Of a stretch of 51,639 nucleotides of DNA, positions 34,076 through 42,360 are shown piece after piece. The position numbers and the translations under genes were made by a program. A model generated the notes under the pieces. It ran no database searches. It had not been told where the DNA came from and worked only from the letters and a program-made list of their open reading frames with translations. The stretch is from Kineosphaera limosa NBRC 100340 (GTDB taxonomy: Bacteria; Actinomycetota; Actinomycetes; Actinomycetales; Dermatophilaceae), in contig NZ_BAHD01000051.1 in NCBI RefSeq assembly GCF_000298215.1, positions 1 through 51,639 on the forward strand. Direction: 5' to 3'. Position 1 is the first letter of the stretch, and each line of letters begins with the position of its first letter.

Positions 34076-35307
34076 GGCCGGTCCCCGGGTTCGCCCTCGG
34101 GTGCGTCGCTTGAAGCCTCGGCGCGCTCCTGTGCGGCGTTCGTCATCTTGCGCATGTGGTCGGTGACGGCGTCGAACGTCACGACCCCGATGAACTCGTC
34201 GCGGTCGCCGGTGACGATCGCGCCGCCGGAGGTGTCGGCGAGCATCGTGTCGAGGGCGTCGTTGAGGGTGGCCCGACGGTCCAGCACGGCCGCCGCACGC
34301 CCCTGCGGCTCGCCGATTCGCTCGCCGCGCAGCGCCCGATCACGCACCCAGCCGAGCGGTCGGGAGCGATCGTCGAGCACGACGATCCACGTCTCGCCGG
34401 CTTTGGCGGCGCGCTCGCGGACCTGGGCCACGCTCTCTCCGAGGGTCGCGGTGACCACGCTGACCAGCGTGAGGTCGTCGACGCGGGCGAGGCTCAGTTG
34501 CTTGAGGGCCGAGCCGGAGCCGACGAAGTCCTCGACGAACTCGTTGGCGGGGGCGGCCAGGATGGTCTCGGGGGTGTCGTACTGGGCGATGTGCGCGCCC
34601 TCGGTGAGGATGAGGATGCGGTCGCCGAGCTTGATCGCCTCGTCGATGTCGTGGGTGACGCACACGATCGTCTTGCGCACCTCCCGCTGGATGCGCAGCA
34701 GCTCGTCTTGCAGGCGCTGCCGGGTGATGGGGTCGACGGCGCCGAAGGGCTCGTCCATGAGCACGACGGGCGGGTCGGCGGCGAGTCCGCGGGCTACGCC
34801 GACTCGCTGCTGCTGGCCGCCGGAGAGCTCCCGGGGGAAGCGGTTGCGGTAGCGCGCGGGGTCGAGGCCCACCAGGTCGAGCAGTTCGTCGGTGCGGGCC
34901 GCGATGCGCTTCTTGTCCCACTTGAGCAGCCCCGGCACGAGTCCGACGTTCGCGGCGACGGTCAGGTGCGGGAACAGTGAGCCGCCCTGGATGACGTAGC
35001 CGATCGTGCGGCGCAGCTCGTCGACATTGTGGTTCTTGATGTCGTCGCCGTCGATCGTGATGGTGCCGGAGGTCGGTTCGATGAGTCGGTTGATCATCTT
35101 CAGCGAGGTTGTCTTACCGCAGCCGGACGGGCCGACGAACATGACGATCTCGCCGGCGGGGATGTCCAGGCTCAGCGCATCGACAGCCGGCTTGGCCTGC
35201 CCGGGGTAGAGCTTGGTGACCTCGGCCAGGTGCAGGGCGGCGCCGCTGACCTCGTTGGGCGCGCCGGCGTGCGCTGACTCGCTGGATTCGGCGGTGGTCT
35301 CAGACAC
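34072..35307 (-). CDS. Glycine betaine/choline-type ABC importer ATPase with CBS domains
   Basis: The 411-residue ATPase of the ProV/OpuCA type has Walker A GPSGCGKTT (about 59), Q-loop VIQGGSLFPHLTV, signature LSGGQQQRVGVARGL, Walker B VVLMDEPFGAVD and H-switch VCVTHDIDEAI. After about residue 260 come two CBS-like segments that in relatives sense ionic strength or nucleotides. Start ATG 35307 overlaps the first permease gene by 8 bases; its stop overlaps the second permease start (ATGA at 34072-34075). Confidence 0.94.
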   Translation of the reverse strand: MSETTAESSESAHAGAPNEVSGAALHLAEVTKLYPGQAKPAVDALSLDIPAGEIVMFVGPSGCGKTTSLKMINRLIEPTSGTITIDGDDIKNHNVDELRRTIGYVIQGGSLFPHLTVAANVGLVPGLLKWDKKRIAARTDELLDLVGLDPARYRNRFPRELSGGQQQRVGVARGLAADPPVVLMDEPFGAVDPITRQRLQDELLRIQREVRKTIVCVTHDIDEAIKLGDRILILTEGAHIAQYDTPETILAAPANEFVEDFVGSGSALKQLSLARVDDLTLVSVVTATLGESVAQVRERAAKAGETWIVVLDDRSRPLGWVRDRALRGERIGEPQGRAAAVLDRRATLNDALDTMLADTSGGAIVTGDRDEFIGVVTFDAVTDHMRKMTNAAQERAEASSDAPEGEPGDRP

Positions 35308-35941
35308 GGATCCCCCTGGAGGTGGTCAGGCGCGCGAGCAGCACGAGCAGCCCGTCGAGCAGCAGTGCGAGGATGACGACGCCGATGGTGCCGACGAGCG
35401 CGTAGTTCAGGGCGTTGGCGCCGCCGATCTGACTGAGGCCGGTGAAGATGTACCCGCCCAAGCCGGGCCCGAGCGCGTAGGCGGCGATGGCGGCCACCCC
35501 CATCGACATCTGCGTGGAGACCCGCAGCCCGGCGACGATGACCGGCCAGGCCAGCGGCAGACGCACCCGCAGGAAGGTCGTGACCGGACCCAATCCCATG
35601 CCCCGCGCGGACTCGACGAGAGTCTCGTCGACGGAGTCCAACCCGACGACGGCGTTGCGCAGGATCGGCAGGATGGCGTAGAAGGTCACGACGACGACGG
35701 ACGGCAGCACGCCGATGCCCACGATCGGGATGACCAGGCCCAGGAGGGCGAACGAGGGGATCGTCAGGCCGACGGCGGTCACCGCGTTGGCCGTCGACCG
35801 CAACCCGCCGACTGCCGTGACGATCACCGCGAGCACGATCGCGATGAGGGTCGCCAGCGCCACCGATTGCACGACGAGGCTGACGTGCTGAAAGGAGCGG
35901 TAGGCCACGTCGGCCCAGCGGTCTACGAGAAAGGACCACAT
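35300..35941 (-). CDS. Glycine betaine/choline-type ABC importer permease (first, intact)
   Basis: The 213-residue permease has five to six helices and the EAA-type loop VESARGMGLGPVTTFLRVRL. The conserved helix start is LTIPSFALLGLVIPIVGIGV. I chose ATG 35941 (MWSFLVDRW); an upstream in-frame ATG at 36013 would run through the terminator of the neighbouring gene. It heads the importer operon. Its downstream counterpart permease is frameshifted, so transport may depend on this protein alone or be lost. Confidence 0.9.
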   Translation of the reverse strand: MWSFLVDRWADVAYRSFQHVSLVVQSVALATLIAIVLAVIVTAVGGLRSTANAVTAVGLTIPSFALLGLVIPIVGIGVLPSVVVVTFYAILPILRNAVVGLDSVDETLVESARGMGLGPVTTFLRVRLPLAWPVIVAGLRVSTQMSMGVAAIAAYALGPGLGGYIFTGLSQIGGANALNYALVGTIGVVILALLLDGLLVLLARLTTSRGIRV

Positions 35942-36025
35942 GCGAAGGACCCCAATGGTCGGTTCGTCTGGCGACGACCTGGGTCTCAAGCCGCAGTGGA
36001 GCAGGAAGGCCAACGCAACAGCAAG

Positions 36026-36057
36026 GAGGTGGGCCGAACAACAGCTCGGCCCACCTC
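36026..36057 (-). terminator. Terminator hairpin after the VC0807-family gene
   Basis: GAGGTGGGCCGA (36026-36037) and TCGGCCCACCTC (36046-36057) are exact complements with an 8-nt loop, about 40 bases past the stop of the minus-strand gene ending at 36098. Confidence 0.8.
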
Positions 36058-36097
36058 GTTACCACTTCGTCATCGCAGCGGTGTCTGTGACGTCACC

Positions 36098-36823
36098 TCA
36101 GCGAGCTCGGGTCGCGTCCCACTCGGGAAACTGCAGGTCGCCGCGGGTGCGGGCGGCGCGGAACAGCAACCACGAGGCGCCGGCGATGACCGCCAGGCAC
36201 GGGATGAACCCGAATCGGTTGTAGGCGAACGCGATTGAGACCGGAGCCCACCAGGCGAGGGCGGCCTGCGCGGCGGCGGAGGCGAAGAAGACCGCGGCGA
36301 AGACGACGGTCACCTGTCGGGAGATGGCCCGGACATCGGGACGAGTGAAGAGCTCGGCCAGCCGCGCGCCCTTGGCGGTGTCCTCGGGGGCCGCGCCGGT
36401 GGCGAACAACTCGATGAGTGTGCGCCGGGTGGCCAGGGTGACGAGCGCGAAGGTGCCGGCGACGGCGGAGGTGACGGCCCCCTCCAGGAGGATGAAGCGC
36501 GGGTCGTCGGTGATGAGCGCGGCGATGACGGAGATCGCGATGCCGCCGAGCACCAGCAGGCTCAGGCCGCCGACGCGGCGCCCGCGCACCAGGTCGAGGC
36601 CGATGCCGACTGCCGGCAGCGCACCGGAGATGACCAGGGCCGGGACGATGTCGACGCCCTGGCGGATCAGCAGGTGGTAGAGCGCGATGGGGCCGACGAT
36701 GTCGAGCCCGAACGTGCGCGCCAGGCTGCGTCGCTCCGCCCGCCGCTCCGCGCGCTCGTCGGCCGGTGCGGCGGCGGGCTCGGTCGTGCTGTCGAGAGCG
36801 GTGGTCGTGGTCTGCTGCGTCAT
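36098..36823 (-). CDS. VC0807-family integral membrane protein
   Basis: The 241-residue membrane protein contains FGLDIVGPIALYHLLIRQGV and VPALVISGALPAVGIGLDLV, which recall the VC0807/DUF3159-like family. About six helices are present. Function is unknown. Start ATG 36823-36821 (MTQQTTTTALD), with GAGAGG upstream. Earlier in-frame codons are Arg-rich and overlap the hairpins downstream of pckG, so they are not used. Confidence 0.75.
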   Translation of the reverse strand: MTQQTTTTALDSTTEPAAAPADERAERRAERRSLARTFGLDIVGPIALYHLLIRQGVDIVPALVISGALPAVGIGLDLVRGRRVGGLSLLVLGGIAISVIAALITDDPRFILLEGAVTSAVAGTFALVTLATRRTLIELFATGAAPEDTAKGARLAELFTRPDVRAISRQVTVVFAAVFFASAAAQAALAWWAPVSIAFAYNRFGFIPCLAVIAGASWLLFRAARTRGDLQFPEWDATRAR

Positions 36824-36961
36824 GGCTCTGGCCTCTCCACGTCGGTTGCGGCGTAAGTGCTTGCTTGACCTCCACTTTTCCGCGAACCCCCGCCGCAGCA
36901 GATCCCCCCGACGGGCGAAACCGGAGGGGGAGCCTGCCGCAGATCGGCGCAGGATCGGCTC

Positions 36962-36991
36962 GGCCGCCTCCCCCTTGAGGTGGAGGCGGCC
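36962..36991. terminator. Third hairpin downstream of pckG
   Basis: GGCCGCCTC (36962-36970) and GAGGCGGCC (36983-36991) form a 9-bp stem with a 12-nt loop, between pckG and the VC0807-family gene. Confidence 0.55.
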
Positions 36992-37004
36992 CCACGACAT
37001 GCAG

Positions 37005-37039
37005 CGGCGGCGCGCCCCCACAAGGGGGACGCGCCGCCG
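37005..37039 (-). terminator. Main terminator hairpin of pckG
   Basis: CGGCGGCGCGCCCCC (37005-37019) pairs with GGGGG-A-CGCGCCGCCG (37024-37039) around a 4-nt loop, a 15-bp stem with one bulged A. Confidence 0.75.
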
Positions 37040-37048
37040 TCGAAAGGT

Positions 37049-37075
37049 GCGTAGGCCGTGGTCAGCGGCCTACGC
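37049..37075 (-). terminator. First hairpin downstream of pckG
   Basis: GCGTAGGCCG (37049-37058) and CGGCCTACGC (37066-37075) form a perfect 10-bp stem with a 7-nt loop, 12 bases after the pckG stop. Confidence 0.65.
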
Positions 37076-37087
37076 GGGAGCGAAACT

Positions 37088-38914
37088 TCAGTCGAGGGCC
37101 TTCTTGAGGTTGTCGAGCTCGGCGGAGAGCTCCGGCGGGAGCTTGTCGCCGAACTTGGTGAACCACTCCTCGATGAGCGGCACCTCGGCGCGCCACTCCT
37201 CGGAGTCGAAGCGGGTCGCGGCCTCGAGCTGCTCGGCCGAGACGTCGAGGCCGTCGGTGTCCAGGTCGCCCGCGGCCGGAACCAGACCGATGGGGGTCTC
37301 GACCGCATCGACGTTGCCTTCGAGCCGGTCGACGATCCACTTGAGCACGCGGCTGTTCTCGCCGAAGCCCGGCCACGCGAAGCCACCGTCGGCGTCGCGG
37401 CGGAACCAGTTGACGAGGAAGACCTCCGGCATCGCGCCGGCGTGCTCCTTACCGAGGTTTACCCAGTGCTGCAGGTAGTCGCCGGCGTTGTAGCCGATGA
37501 AGGGCAGCATCGCCATTGGGTCGCGGCGCACCACGCCGACCGCACCCGCAGCGGCGGCGGTCGTCTCCGAGGAGACGGTGGAGCCGATGAACGTGCCGTG
37601 GTCCCAGTCGCGGGCCTGCGTGACCAGCGGAACCGTCGTCTTGCGGCGGCCGCCGAACAGGATCGCGGAGATCGGCACCCCGTTGGGGTCGTTGAACTCC
37701 GGTGCCGCGCAGGGGGTCTGCACGATCGGGGTGCAGAACCGGCTGTTCGGGTGCGCGGAAAGGGTGCCCGCTTCACCGTCGGCCGGCGTCCACTCGTTGC
37801 CGTGCCAGTCGATGAGGTGCTCGGGCGCCTCCTTGGTCATGCCCTCCCACCAGACGTCGCCGTCGGGCGTGCGCGCGACGTTGGTGAAGATCGAGTTGCC
37901 GCCCTCGATGGCCAGGATCGCGTTGGCGTTGGTCGCCTTGCCGGTGCCTGGCGCCACGCCGAACAGGCCGTTCTCGGGGTTGACGGCGTACAGCTTGCCG
38001 TCGCGGAACCGCATCCAGGCGATGTCGTCGCCGACCATCTCGGCCTTCCAGCCGGGGATCGTCGGCTCGATCATGGCCAGGTTCGTCTTGCCGCAGGCGC
38101 TCGGGAAAGCCGCCGCGATGTAGTGCACCTTGCCCTCGGGGTTGGTCAGCTTGAGGATGAGCATGTGCTCGGCCATCCAGCCCTCGTCGTGGGCCATCGC
38201 CGAGGCGATGCGCAGCGCGTAGCACTTCTTGCCCAGCAGGGCGTTGCCGCCGTAGCCGGAGCCATAGCTCCAGATCGTGCGCTCGTGCGGGAAGTGCACG
38301 ATGTACTTGGTGTCGTTGCACGGCCACGGCACGTCCGCCTGGCCCTCTTCCAGCGGGTAACCCACCGAGTGCAGGCCCTTGACGTAGCCGGCGTCGGTCT
38401 CCTCCATCTGCTTCAGGACCGCGGAGCCGACGCGCGCCATGATGTGCATCGAGACGACGACGTAGGCAGAGTCGGTGATCTCGACGCCGTACATGGGGAT
38501 GTCGGCCTCGAGGTGACCCATGACGAACGGGATGACGTACATCGTGCGCCCGCGCATGCACCCCCGGTACAGGTCGCTCATGAGCCCCTTCATCTCGTCG
38601 GGGTCCATCCAGTTGTTGGTCGGACCCGCGCCCTGCTCATCGGGGGAGCAGATGTAGGTGCGGTCTTCGACGCGAGCGACGTCGGTGGGGTCGGAGGCGG
38701 CCCAGAACGAGTTCGGCTTCTGCTCCAGGCGCACGAAGGTGCCGGAGTCGACGAGGTCGCTGGTCAGCTGGTCCCACTCCGCGCGGGATCCGTCGCACCA
38801 GACGATGCGGTCGGGGGTCGTCAGTTCGGCGACCTCAGCTACCCACTGGGCCAGCTCGGCGTGGCTGGTGCCACCGGTGGTGGGGATGTTCGTAGTGGTG
38901 GTGGTCGCGGTCAT
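37088..38914 (-). CDS. pckG: Phosphoenolpyruvate carboxykinase (GTP)
   Basis: The 608-residue GTP-dependent PEPCK interconverts oxaloacetate and PEP, the first step of gluconeogenesis. Motifs: substrate/PEP-binding [21 protein letters not shown]-loop [12 protein letters not shown]; kinase-2 [11 protein letters not shown]; guanine-binding area [17 protein letters not shown]. The Arg/Lys active-site residues look present and length is as expected. Start ATG 38914 begins [15 protein letters not shown]-type palindrome about 183 bp upstream fits catabolite control, and three tandem hairpins follow the gene. Confidence 0.98.
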   Translation of the reverse strand: MTATTTTTNIPTTGGTSHAELAQWVAEVAELTTPDRIVWCDGSRAEWDQLTSDLVDSGTFVRLEQKPNSFWAASDPTDVARVEDRTYICSPDEQGAGPTNNWMDPDEMKGLMSDLYRGCMRGRTMYVIPFVMGHLEADIPMYGVEITDSAYVVVSMHIMARVGSAVLKQMEETDAGYVKGLHSVGYPLEEGQADVPWPCNDTKYIVHFPHERTIWSYGSGYGGNALLGKKCYALRIASAMAHDEGWMAEHMLILKLTNPEGKVHYIAAAFPSACGKTNLAMIEPTIPGWKAEMVGDDIAWMRFRDGKLYAVNPENGLFGVAPGTGKATNANAILAIEGGNSIFTNVARTPDGDVWWEGMTKEAPEHLIDWHGNEWTPADGEAGTLSAHPNSRFCTPIVQTPCAAPEFNDPNGVPISAILFGGRRKTTVPLVTQARDWDHGTFIGSTVSSETTAAAAGAVGVVRRDPMAMLPFIGYNAGDYLQHWVNLGKEHAGAMPEVFLVNWFRRDADGGFAWPGFGENSRVLKWIVDRLEGNVDAVETPIGLVPAAGDLDTDGLDVSAEQLEAATRFDSEEWRAEVPLIEEWFTKFGDKLPPELSAELDNLKKALD

Positions 38915-39096
38915 GGCTCCTCGCTCCTGCGCATCTCGACGGTGAGTTGCCCACGAGCCGACCGGGTCGCAGCCACCACCTCGCGGTGGCGAGTAGCGGC
39001 CGTGTGGTCCCGGTTGGTTGACCAGGGTGGGCGCTTACAGTGCCAACCACGGTACGGGATTTCTGCCACTGCGGTGTGGTCGTTGCCCGAACCGAT

Positions 39097-39112
39097 TGTG
39101 ATGACGCTCACA
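39097..39112. promoter_or_regulatory. CRP/GlxR-type operator
   Basis: TGTGA-TGACGC-TCACA matches the CRP-family consensus TGTGA-N6-TCACA exactly and extends to TTGTGA/TCACAA. Actinobacterial GlxR/CRP proteins bind this type of site in front of pck and other carbon genes. It sits between divergent pckG and the MerR gene. Confidence 0.65.
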
Positions 39113-39242
39113 AAGTAGGGCCAGGTGCGTTGCGGCGGTAGGGCCCTTCGACCCGGTATTTTGCACACTCCCACGATTCGGGCCGCTCGATATCCCTTTT
39201 GTCCTGTTTTCGAGGGAGGGGAGCGGGAGTTGTGCGCGGCGC

Positions 39243-39273
39243 TTGACCCTCACGTGACGTGAGGCGTCACCGT
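39243..39273 (+). promoter_or_regulatory. MerR/TipA-type promoter with 19-bp spacer and palindromic operator
   Basis: A -35 box TTGACC (39243-39248) and a -10 box CACCGT (39268-39273) are 19 bp apart, the overlong spacing typical of MerR-activated promoters. Between them CCTCACGT-G-ACGTGAGG (39248-39264) is an 8-bp palindrome that, as I recall, is nearly the Streptomyces tipA operator. The expected start of transcription falls at about 39280, the A of the ATG. Confidence 0.7.
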
Positions 39274-39279
39274 GGAGTC

Positions 39280-40116
39280 ATGACCGAGACAGGCGGGCTT
39301 CCCACGCAGGCGCAGGGGCTTCCCACGCAAGCACAAGGTCTTCCCACGCAAGCACAGGGCGCGCGGATGAGCGTCGGAGCGGTGGCAGACCTCTTCGATC
39401 TCACCGTGCGCACCCTGCACCACTACGACGAGATCGGCCTGGTCGTCCCCGGCGAGCGCAGCCCTGCCGGCTACCGGGTGTACACCCACGACGACCTGGT
39501 GCGGCTCTCGACGGTCGTGGTCTACCGGCGGCTGGGCTTCTCTCTGGATGAGGTGGCGCAGCTGCTGGCCGACCCGGCCAGCGTGCGGGATCACCTGACC
39601 CGTCAACGCGCAGCGGTCATGCACCGGCTGGACGAGTTGCGCGAACTCGTGACGGCCATCGACCACGCATTGGAGAAGGACATGAGCAACGAGCAGATGA
39701 CGACGGCCGACATGAGGGAGCTCTTCGGCGATGGCTTCAAGGAGGAGTACCAGGCCGAGGCGCAGGAGCGCTGGGGCGACACCCCGCAGTGGGCGCAGTC
39801 GGCGAAGCGGACGGCGGCCTACACCAAGGCCGACTGGGAGGCGATCAAGGCCGAGGGTGACGCGATCAACGCGGCGTTCGTCGCGGCCCTGACCTCCGGT
39901 CAGCCGGCGACGAGCGAGGCCGCCATGGACGCGGCCGAGGCACACCGGCGGCACATCGCCGACCGGTTCTACGACCTCGACCACGACTTTCACCGCAACC
40001 TGGCGGAGATGTACGTCGGCGACGAGCGGTTCACCAAGACGTATGAGGACATCGCCGCGGGCCTGGCCCAGTACGTGCGGGACGCCGTGCACGCGAACGC
40101 CGACCGGCACGCCTGA
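39280..40116 (+). CDS. TipA-like MerR-family regulator with TipAS antibiotic-binding domain
   Basis: The 278-residue regulator has a MerR winged helix (MSVGAVADLFDLTVRTLHHY; GYRVYTHDDLVRLSTVVVYR), a coiled-coil dimerisation helix to about residue 125, and a C-terminal TipAS domain (KEEYQAEAQERWGDTPQW; FYDLDHDFHRNLAEMYV). In known TipAL proteins this domain binds thiopeptide and other hydrophobic drugs and activates the regulator's own gene. The N-terminus has three LPTQAQG repeats before the HTH; translation could also start at ATG 39367. The promoter predicts a leaderless mRNA beginning at ATG 39280. Confidence 0.93.
   Translation: MTETGGLPTQAQGLPTQAQGLPTQAQGARMSVGAVADLFDLTVRTLHHYDEIGLVVPGERSPAGYRVYTHDDLVRLSTVVVYRRLGFSLDEVAQLLADPASVRDHLTRQRAAVMHRLDELRELVTAIDHALEKDMSNEQMTTADMRELFGDGFKEEYQAEAQERWGDTPQWAQSAKRTAAYTKADWEAIKAEGDAINAAFVAALTSGQPATSEAAMDAAEAHRRHIADRFYDLDHDFHRNLAEMYVGDERFTKTYEDIAAGLAQYVRDAVHANADRHA
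39298..39360 (+). repeat. Three tandem 21-bp units at the 5' end of the MerR gene
   Basis: Units 39298-39318, 39319-39339 and 39340-39360 encode LPTQAQG three times, between ATG 39280 and the HTH at ATG 39367. Length variation here would stay in frame. Confidence 0.85.
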
Positions 40117-40130
40117 GCGGTGCCCTGCGA

Positions 40131-40160
40131 CGGCCACCGGACGTCATTGTCCGGTGGCCG
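40131..40160. terminator. Bidirectional terminator between the MerR gene and the universal stress gene
   Basis: CGGCCACCGGAC (40131-40142) and GTCCGGTGGCCG (40149-40160) are exact complements with a 6-nt loop, between two convergent genes. Confidence 0.8.
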
Positions 40161-40205
40161 TCAGTCGTTGGTCGCCGTGCCAGATCGGCAGCTCGCGCCA
40201 GCTCG

Positions 40206-41123
40206 TCACGCGGCTTCGTTGCGTCGGGCGACGAGCACCGGGCAGGTTGCCGTCTCGATGACCTCGTGCGTCGTCGAGCCGAGCAGCATGCCGGTGAATC
40301 CGCCGCGGCCACGGCTGCCGAGCACGATCAGCCCGGCCTCCTTCGACATCGCCGTGATCACCGAGGAGGGGTGACCGCCCAGCACCTTCACCTCCACCTC
40401 GACCTCCGGGTAGTTCTGTCGCACCTGCTCGACCATCTCCTGCGTGACCGCGCGAGCGTGCTCCTGCGCCGACTCCCAGGAGGCGGTGGTGCCGGCCTCA
40501 GTGACGACGACCCCTTCCTCCATGCGCAGGGTGAAGGTCGTGACGACGATGAGCTGGTCGCCGCGAGTCCGGGCCACCGTGAAGGCGCGGTCGAGCGCGA
40601 AGCGGCTGTGCCCGCTGCCGTCGACCGCGACGACGACCGGGCCATCGGGTTCGGGACGCACCCCGTGGGGGACGATGACGACCGGGCAGGCCGAGTGCAT
40701 CGCCGCCGCCAGCGACGGTCGGGAGAGGAAGAAGCGTTGCAGGCCGGTGCGTTTGGGCGCGCCGACCACGCTCATGTAGGCGTTGGGGCTGGCGTCCAGC
40801 AGCACCTTCTCGCGGCGGCCGAACGGAGCGGAGCCGGAGATCTCCAGCTCGGGCCAGCGCTCACGGGCCTGTCGCAGGGTGTCGTCGAGGAAGGGATCGC
40901 CCTTGGGGACCTCGATCGTGTGAACGGCCCAGCCGCCCATCGCGGGATCGGGGCCCATCAGTGCTGCCTCGTCGCGGGCATGCACCACGTGCAGGGGACG
41001 GCCCGTGCGTTGGGCCGCCGCAGCCGCCCACGCCAGGCACGTTTCGTCGAGATCGTCGCCCGCAACGCTGACCAGCACAGCGCCGTCGGGGATGTCGTTG
41101 GTCGGGACCGGTTCAGCGCTCAT
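40206..41123 (-). CDS. Tandem-domain universal stress protein
   Basis: The 305-residue protein consists of two UspA folds. Each domain begins with a beta strand (VLVSVAGDDLDETCLAWAAA; VVVAVDGSGHSRFALDRAFT). The ATP-binding loop is well formed in the second domain (GSRGRGGFTGMLLGSTTHEV) and degenerate in the first (VGAPKRTGLQRFFLSR). Two-domain Usp proteins of this size are common in actinobacteria, often under hypoxia or nutrient stress regulons. Start ATG 41123. Confidence 0.92.
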   Translation of the reverse strand: MSAEPVPTNDIPDGAVLVSVAGDDLDETCLAWAAAAAQRTGRPLHVVHARDEAALMGPDPAMGGWAVHTIEVPKGDPFLDDTLRQARERWPELEISGSAPFGRREKVLLDASPNAYMSVVGAPKRTGLQRFFLSRPSLAAAMHSACPVVIVPHGVRPEPDGPVVVAVDGSGHSRFALDRAFTVARTRGDQLIVVTTFTLRMEEGVVVTEAGTTASWESAQEHARAVTQEMVEQVRQNYPEVEVEVKVLGGHPSSVITAMSKEAGLIVLGSRGRGGFTGMLLGSTTHEVIETATCPVLVARRNEAA

Positions 41124-41337
41124 GGCTCAGCTCCGCACACCCAAGTGGCGGACGCAGCGTCACCGTGGACGCGGGTCGATGGATCGCGCGCGAACTCACC
41201 GTCAGGGCCGGGCCGCGTGCCACCACTTCGAATAGAAATACGAAACGGCCCTGCGACCAGGCTAGACGGCATCCAGTAGCGGCGACAATGGCCTGCCCAC
41301 CCACAGGACGGTCGGGCGCCCACCCACAGAGACGCCA

Positions 41338-41370
41338 ACGCCCCGACCTGCGCGTGCAGTGTCGGGGCGT
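41338..41370 (-). terminator. Terminator hairpin after tRNA-Arg(ACG)
   Basis: ACGCCCCGAC (41338-41347) and GTCGGGGCGT (41361-41370) are exact complements with a 13-nt loop, about 20 bases past the tRNA 3' end on the minus strand. Confidence 0.7.
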
Positions 41371-41389
41371 CTTGGTGTCGTGGTGTTGC

Positions 41390-41465
41390 TGGCGCACCCG
41401 TAGGGATTCGAACCCCAAACCTTCTGATCCGTAGTCAGATGCTCTATCCGTTGAGCTACGGGTGC
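41390..41465 (-). tRNA. tRNA-Arg(ACG)
   Basis: Read on the minus strand, the acceptor GCACCCG... pairs with CGGGTGC at the 3' end, followed by discriminator G and an encoded CCA (complement of 41390-41392). The anticodon loop is CTACGGA with anticodon ACG between TCTGA and TCAGA. The T arm is GGGG-TTCGAAT-CCCT-like. It is 76 nt long with CCA and is the only tRNA here with an encoded CCA. Confidence 0.93.
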
Positions 41466-41532
41466 TCGTCGCGCCGAGCGCAACGGAAAGAAACTGTACC
41501 GCGACCTGCCCGCAGCACGAAATCGGCGGCTG

Positions 41533-42360
41533 TCAGGGGGTGGCGGCGCTGCTCTCAGGCTCCGTGACCTGCGTCGAGGGCGGCGGGGCCGGTGCCGGGG
41601 CGGTGACGCCGAGCTTGCCGAGCAGCGGCCCGACGATGTCCATGGGCAGCGGGAAGACGACGGTGGAGTTCTGGTCGGCGCCCAGCTCCAGCAGCGTCTG
41701 CAAATACCGCAGCTGCAGGGAAGCGGGGCTGCGGCTGAGGGTGTCGGCGGCCTGGCGCAGCTCCTCGCTGGCCTGCAGCTCACCGCGGGCGTTGATGACC
41801 TTGGCCCGCCGCTCCCGCTCCGCCTCGGCCTCGCGGGCCATCGCACGCTGCATCTGCTCGGGGATCTCGACGTCCTTGATCTCCACGAGGCGCACCGTGA
41901 CCCCCCACGGCTGGGTGAGGTTCTCGATGATCTCGCGCAGGGCGGCGTTGAGGTCGTCGCGGTGGGCCAGCAGCGTGTCGAGGTCCGCGCGGCCGAGCAC
42001 CGAGCGCAGCGTCGTCTGGGCGATCTGGCTGGTGGCCACCGCGTAGTTCTCGACCTCCATGATCGCGGGGATCGGGTCGATGACGTTGAACAGCACGACG
42101 GCGTTGACCCGTGCCGGCACGTTGTCCTTGGTGATGACCTCCTGCGGCGGGATCGTCAACGTCACGATGCGGGTGTCCACCCGCTGCATCCGATCGACTC
42201 CCGGGATCAGCAGGTGCAGCCCCGGGTCGTACAGCGGCCGCAGCCGCCCGAGCCGAAAGACCACGCCGCGCTCGTACTGCGGCACCACCTTGATCGACAG
42301 CCACGCCAGAATCCCGATCGCGACCACGAGTGCCGCGACCGGCACGCTCCAGTAGGGCAT
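41533..42360 (-). CDS. Slipin (stomatin-like SPFH protein)
   Basis: The 275-residue SPFH membrane scaffold has one N-terminal helix (VPVAALVVAIGILAWLSIKV), the slipin start VVPQYERGVVFRLGRLRPL, and a central SPFH domain (DTRIVTLTIPPQEVITKDNV; RSVLGRADLDTLLAHRDDLN). An Ala/Glu/Arg coiled coil (REAEAERERRAKVINARGEL) and a Pro-rich tail follow. These proteins organise membrane domains and are often encoded beside NfeD-type membrane proteases, which are absent here. It starts immediately after the stop of the Cys-rich gene and is the last gene in the norB unit. Confidence 0.92.
   Translation of the reverse strand: MPYWSVPVAALVVAIGILAWLSIKVVPQYERGVVFRLGRLRPLYDPGLHLLIPGVDRMQRVDTRIVTLTIPPQEVITKDNVPARVNAVVLFNVIDPIPAIMEVENYAVATSQIAQTTLRSVLGRADLDTLLAHRDDLNAALREIIENLTQPWGVTVRLVEIKDVEIPEQMQRAMAREAEAERERRAKVINARGELQASEELRQAADTLSRSPASLQLRYLQTLLELGADQNSTVVFPLPMDIVGPLLGKLGVTAPAPAPPPSTQVTEPESSAATP

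Larger units (their letters stand above)
38915..39279. other. Divergent regulatory region between pckG and the MerR gene
   Basis: This 365-bp region has no gene. It holds a CRP/GlxR-type site (39097-39112) and, at its right end, the MerR-type promoter of the next gene (39243-39273). Confidence 0.7.

Noticed and set aside
37058-39118. 686-residue plus-strand frame over pckG
   Set aside because: Shadow of the highly conserved pckG coding sequence.
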